This document shows, piece after piece, positions 14,505 to 17,514 of a stretch of 17,514 nucleotides of DNA. The position numbers and the translations under genes are program-made. Numbering within the stretch: position 1 is the stretch's first letter; every line of letters starts with the position of its first letter. The stretch lies in the NCBI GenBank assembly GCA_964495465.1, contig CAZBWE010000050.1:1-17514 (forward strand), in the 5' to 3' direction. Source of the DNA: CAZBWE01 sp964495465. GTDB taxonomy: Bacteria > Planctomycetota > Phycisphaerae > Sedimentisphaerales > Anaerobacaceae. Under the pieces are notes generated by a model. It saw only the letters and a list, made by a program, of their open reading frames with translations. It did not search any database and was not told where the DNA came from.

Positions 14505-14597
14505 GCGGCTTATAAATCTCACGCCCTGACCAGCCGAGCTGCACAGCCAAATAAAAGTAATTCACGCAAAACCTTTTTATCTTGCAACCGAATTCAA
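14505..14597 (-). pseudogene. Decayed tRNA-Met copy (5' half plus promoter)
   Basis: This segment aligns without gaps to 121-213, i.e. the 5' half of tRNA-Met through its anticodon loop plus the upstream promoter. By hand count 69 of the first 90 positions match, and 16 of 21 differences are transitions. On the minus strand the D-arm (GCTCGGCTGGTCAGGGC) still resembles a tRNA. The anticodon stem (TGAGA/GCCGC) no longer pairs, the loop reads TTTATAA instead of TTCATAA, and the sequence beyond has lost a pairing T-arm and acceptor strand. The old promoter remains as TTGCAA, 17 nt, TGAATT. It is therefore a dead gene, not an active tRNA. Confidence 0.8.
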
Positions 14598-14611
14598 CTT
14601 TCCTTTAATAT
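14582..14611 (+). promoter_or_regulatory. Promoter of cobO, predicted leaderless start
   Basis: A -35-like TTGCAA (14582-14587) and a near-consensus -10 TAATAT (14606-14611) are 18 nt apart. Only 6 nt (ACCGCT) separate the -10 from the cobO ATG at 14618. A start point 6-8 nt after the -10 would fall on or beside the A of the ATG, giving a leaderless mRNA, which fits the absence of a Shine-Dalgarno sequence. Confidence 0.6.
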
Positions 14612-14617
14612 ACCGCT

Positions 14618-15160
14618 ATGCTCGAAAAAGGACTTGTTCAGATTTATACCGGTGACGGCAAAGGCAAAACCACGGCTGCATTTGGCCTGGCTCTTCGTGC
14701 AGCCGGTCAGGGCAACAAAGTCCTTATCTATCAATTCCTCAAGCCGAAGTCACTTGATATAGGCGAGCGGTTTGCCCTGCAATTAGGCGCAGTAAAAATC
14801 AGAGTTGAAGCACTTGATGTTGAATGGGATATGGAAAAATCATTCAAGGATGAAAAACAAATTGCAAAAGCCAGGGTTGCAATCAGTGAAGCCCTCGAAC
14901 GGCTGGCTCAGACAGCGGAAAAAAAATTTTACGATTGTATTATACTGGATGAGATTGTATTTTGCCTTTCAAAAGGTCTGGCGAAATTGGAGGATATAAA
15001 GGACCTTATAAAAAGAAAAGACCCTGCAGTCGAAATTGTTATGACAGGCAGAGGTGCAACTAAAGAATTAATAGATATGGCAGATTTAGTGACAGAAATG
15101 AAAAATATCAAACACCCTTTTGACAAGGGAATAGAAGCAAGACAAGGCATAGAGTTTTAA
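14618..15160 (+). CDS. cobO: Cob(I)alamin adenosyltransferase (CobO/BtuR family)
   Basis: A 180-aa cytoplasmic enzyme that transfers the 5'-deoxyadenosyl group from ATP to cob(I)alamin (or cobinamide/cobyrinate forms) to make coenzyme B12. The N-terminal signature GLVQIYTGDGKGKTTAAFGLALRA contains the modified P-loop GDGKGKTT (12-19). The family C-terminus is present: EIVMTGRGATKELIDMADLVTEM, then IKHPFDKGIEARQGIEF. A DEI motif (LDEIVF, about residues 109-114) matches the conserved acidic site. Length is normal for the family. It stands alone without other cobalamin genes in view, so a salvage or cofactor-maintenance role is as likely as de novo synthesis. It has its own promoter and no ribosome site, and is followed by a 99-bp gap. 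Confidence 0.95.
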   Translation: MLEKGLVQIYTGDGKGKTTAAFGLALRAAGQGNKVLIYQFLKPKSLDIGERFALQLGAVKIRVEALDVEWDMEKSFKDEKQIAKARVAISEALERLAQTAEKKFYDCIILDEIVFCLSKGLAKLEDIKDLIKRKDPAVEIVMTGRGATKELIDMADLVTEMKNIKHPFDKGIEARQGIEF

Positions 15161-15208
15161 CAACATTTTTCTTGACTTATCAGCATTGTCGAGAGAAAAT
15201 TACAGTAC

Positions 15209-15240
15209 GATACGGGCTCAAAAATCGTATCTCATATAAT
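15209..15240 (+). promoter_or_regulatory. Putative promoter -10 with inverted repeat
   Basis: A perfect TATAAT (15235-15240) lies 19 nt before the ATG at 15260, without a good -35. Just upstream is an inverted repeat GATACG (15209-15214) / CGTATC (15226-15231), placed where an operator over the -35 region would be. A weak GGGA could serve as ribosome site. Promoter use is inferred. Confidence 0.4.
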
Positions 15241-15259
15241 TGTTTGGGATGACTTAATT

Positions 15260-17514
15260 ATGTCATTGAAACCATACCCGCGAAAGATAATAAGCATCGG
15301 CGTTTTATGTTTAGTATTGATTTTCAAACTAACAGGGCCTACCAATAGCAGCGAAGCTTCCACACCCGACAAGGAACCAAACAAGCAAATCAATGGTGCC
15401 AAGCCGACACAGCCGGATGATATTCAGTCGAATCGCAATTGTGTTCTGTGCGGTTTCATCAGCGACACCAAAACAGGGAAGCCCGTTACTGATGCAACCG
15501 TCAATATAGAGCACAGGTACAAAGCAGAAACTGATGCAAACGGATTTTATTGTCTCGGCAATATCCACAAGGATGGCAATTACAGAATCTCGATTGATTC
15601 AAACGAATACGTCGGAATATATGACTACCAAAAAATGCCCATCGTAAATCTCAGCGGAGATAAACAAGTTGTCAAAGATTTCAAACTCGACAAGGGCTGC
15701 ATAATAAAAGTGAGGGTTGTCGATGAGGCAAACCAGCCTATTGAAGGAGCAAAACTGTCGATAACTTCACCTGGCGACGAAAGGAACAGGGAAATTGGCG
15801 GCCAGGAGGGACGCAGGCACACGGATAATGATGGGTTCTGCCTGTTGGGGGGCATACCACCGAGTCCGACAAGCTACCTGATTACAGCCATGAGCAGTAC
15901 AAGCATTTCGCACCGGCGCAAGGATAAATCCCGAGCCGTTCAGAGGCAATGGGGTTATGCCCCGGGCAAGCTCACGGTAATACTTAACGACACCGAGGTC
16001 GTCGAATCCGGACGGATAATCCTCCAAAAAGGAGTCGATGTCAAAGGCTGCGCTCAATATAAAGACGGAATTCCAGCATCGGACCTGAGTATCTATGCTT
16101 ATCCCGATTGGTGGAGCAGTAGTAGCTCTCCAGAAAAGGTTCCAATCGATGCCAATGGCCTTTTTACTCTCCGGCACATAGTCCCCGGTATATATCGACT
16201 TATGGCAAACATACCAAAGGGGGATAGCGGCGCAATCGGTATTACAGTTTTGCATACCAGATTACCTCTGCCGGATAATGAACTACTTATGCTGAAAATC
16301 CCGCAGAAATCGCCACAGTCACTGGCATCTATTAAGGGTAAGTTTATTTTTAAAAGCGGTAAGATTCGACATCACGTCGATATTTCTGCTTCTTCGGTAA
16401 ATGGCAAATACCATTCCTCTGCCATGTGGAACAATTACCGTGACCCTTGTGATATGAATTTTGTGATAGACCGTCTTGAGCCGGGAAAATACAAGTTAAC
16501 ATTCCGGGGGCAAAATGTTGAAGAAAAAATTATCGAAGATGTCGAAGCACCAAGCGAGGGTCTCGAAGTCGAGATTATTACTGCCGATAAGCCGATTATA
16601 AAAGGAACCGTTATAAATTCTCAAACCAGCCGGCCAATACAACAGTTCAGGGCACGTGCAAGAAAAGTCGCAACTCTGCGTGGCGCAAATTATATCCAAT
16701 CCGACCAATGGCTTGAATTCGACGATGCAGATGGAAGATTCAACATAGAGGCCGTCGGCCCCGGCATATACAAAGTCCAGATAGCCGCCGAAGGTTTCGC
16801 ATGGACCTTAAGTGAGGTTGTCAATTCCGATAGCAATAGTCCTGTTGTGATTAAACTATCAGCGGGAGGTTGCATAAAAGGCAGGGTCGTCAACGAGGCA
16901 GGTCAACTCATAAACGGGGCCAAAGTTATCCCGCTATCAAAGGCAGCAGGAGAAACAGCGGGATTGAGGACTTGCGCAAAAGACCCCTTTGTTTCAGAAG
17001 ATGGTGCGGTCGAAACAGTCAATGGAATATTTGAACTGAAAAACCTGGCAGCAGGCAATGAAAGCGTAAAGGTTGTTCATCCTGATTACGCCTATTCAAT
17101 AATCAACGATATAAATGTCAGAGAGGGACAGACAACGGAAGGTATTGAAGTCGTGCTTGACAGGGGTGGGATAGTGGAGGGTTATGTGTTTGATGTCCAG
17201 GGCCAGCCGCAATCAAACGTTACACTGTATTTTCAAAATGATAGCGGTTACAGAGGTTTTACGGAAGAAAAAGCAGGGTGTCTGGCCATGGTGACAACGG
17301 ACGCCAATGGATACTATCGAGTCGGAGGGCTGCCCGATGAGCTTTGTTATGTTAAACGGCATATGGGGCCACAAAGTATGAGTTTTGGCGTGATTTGCCG
17401 TACAATCGTGCCCGCTAATGGAAAAGTCTCACGTCTTGATTTTGGCGGTCAGCCGAATGTGATAGGGCAGATAATTGTTGACGGCGTTCCAATCGCCAAT
17501 CGCAGGATTATTCT
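15260..17514 (+). CDS. Secreted multi-repeat protein with carboxypeptidase-regulatory-like domains (3' end beyond window)
   Basis: An open frame of 751 codons runs from the ATG at 15260 to the window edge without a stop. Residues 1 to about 34 form a Sec-type signal (MSLKPYPRKIISIGVLCLVL and onward), with no clear lipobox at the cut. After a short Pro/Asn-rich linker, beta-sandwich units resembling CarboxypepD_reg-like/Cna-B folds repeat. Each begins with a G-x-V-type strand (for example NCVLCGFISDTKTGKPV near residue 60, GGCIKGRVVNEAGQLI, RGGIVEGYVFDVQGQP). Most carry a (T/D)DANG(F/Y)-like turn and a (L/V)xPGxYxxxI strand. I count seven units and the start of an eighth. No catalytic domain is seen in this part. 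Likely an extracellular or envelope-anchored scaffold. Function unknown; the missing C-terminus may hold an enzyme or anchor. Confidence 0.85.
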   Translation, partial: MSLKPYPRKIISIGVLCLVLIFKLTGPTNSSEASTPDKEPNKQINGAKPTQPDDIQSNRNCVLCGFISDTKTGKPVTDATVNIEHRYKAETDANGFYCLGNIHKDGNYRISIDSNEYVGIYDYQKMPIVNLSGDKQVVKDFKLDKGCIIKVRVVDEANQPIEGAKLSITSPGDERNREIGGQEGRRHTDNDGFCLLGGIPPSPTSYLITAMSSTSISHRRKDKSRAVQRQWGYAPGKLTVILNDTEVVESGRIILQKGVDVKGCAQYKDGIPASDLSIYAYPDWWSSSSSPEKVPIDANGLFTLRHIVPGIYRLMANIPKGDSGAIGITVLHTRLPLPDNELLMLKIPQKSPQSLASIKGKFIFKSGKIRHHVDISASSVNGKYHSSAMWNNYRDPCDMNFVIDRLEPGKYKLTFRGQNVEEKIIEDVEAPSEGLEVEIITADKPIIKGTVINSQTSRPIQQFRARARKVATLRGANYIQSDQWLEFDDADGRFNIEAVGPGIYKVQIAAEGFAWTLSEVVNSDSNSPVVIKLSAGGCIKGRVVNEAGQLINGAKVIPLSKAAGETAGLRTCAKDPFVSEDGAVETVNGIFELKNLAAGNESVKVVHPDYAYSIINDINVREGQTTEGIEVVLDRGGIVEGYVFDVQGQPQSNVTLYFQNDSGYRGFTEEKAGCLAMVTTDANGYYRVGGLPDELCYVKRHMGPQSMSFGVICRTIVPANGKVSRLDFGGQPNVIGQIIVDGVPIANRRII

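Larger units (their letters stand above)
14384..14617. other. Gap between kinase and cobO: micro-ORF, dead tRNA, promoter
   Basis: This 234-bp stretch contains three items listed separately: a possible 24-aa lipoprotein-like peptide (14400-14474), a decayed tRNA-Met copy with its promoter (14505-14597, minus orientation) and the cobO promoter (14582-14611, plus orientation). No clear intrinsic terminator for the kinase gene is visible. Confidence 0.7.

Noticed and set aside
14485..14548. The tRNA-like segment upstream of cobO as a functional tRNA
   Set aside because: The anticodon stem does not pair and no matching T-arm or acceptor 3' strand follows, so it is classed as a relic.
11593..15231. 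Shared operator: the GATACG/CGTATC inverted pair occurs both in the gspE leader and upstream of the repeat-protein gene
   Set aside because: The arm sequence is the same, but the spacing differs (15 versus 11 nt) and only two copies exist in the window, so chance is the simpler explanation.
15767..16255. A 162-codon minus-strand frame inside the repeat protein
   Set aside because: It is the shadow of a convincing plus-strand secreted repeat protein. No motif or start signal supports it.
1..17514. CRISPR arrays, insertion sequences, integrases or phage genes
   Set aside because: No regularly spaced repeats, transposase-like or integrase-like frames, or terminal inverted repeats were seen.

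Overview
The window looks like a chromosomal piece of a Planctomycetes-type bacterium, probably from the Phycisphaerae/Sedimentisphaerales side. This is inferred from three things: the style of the prepilins, a LamG domain fused to a minor pilin, and a large secreted protein made of carboxypeptidase-regulatory-like repeats. No marker gene fixes the taxonomy. Moderate GC, short AT-rich intergenic gaps and the lack of integrase, transposase or phage genes suggest ordinary host sequence.

Left edge (1-350), minus strand: a tRNA-Glu(CUC) cut by the window edge and a complete tRNA-Met(CAU), with a recognisable promoter upstream of tRNA-Met. Next (347-11470, minus strand, read right to left) comes a ten-gene secretion/pilus operon in classical type II secretion order: GspE ATPase, GspF platform, GspG-like major pseudopilin, four minor (pseudo)pilins (GspH, GspI, GspJ and GspK positions), a fused PilM-PilN (GspL-like) protein, a PilO/GspM-like protein and the GspD/PilQ secretin. 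Several genes overlap by 1-16 bases. An intrinsic terminator sits just after the major pseudopilin, so that gene is probably expressed above the minor ones. The GspJ-position protein is very large (853 aa). It carries a LamG lectin-like domain and two copies of a roughly 140-residue module behind a short pilin core. No prepilin peptidase, retraction ATPase, GspC/PilP or pilotin is present here.

The 461-bp divergent gap (11471-11931) holds several hairpins, one of them terminator-like on the minus strand ahead of gspE. The rest is on the plus strand: a stand-alone CheY-like receiver, a REC-PAS-PAS histidine kinase, a cob(I)alamin adenosyltransferase (cobO), and the first 751 codons of a secreted multi-repeat protein that runs off the window.

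The most unexpected structure is not a gene. Bases 14505-14597, just upstream of cobO, are a diverged direct repeat of the 5' half of tRNA-Met plus its promoter (121-213). It is a dead tRNA gene, about 77% identical over 90 ungapped positions with mostly transition differences. The palindromic -35 hexamer of that old tRNA promoter appears to have been reused, on the other strand, as the -35 box of cobO, whose transcript is predicted to be leaderless.
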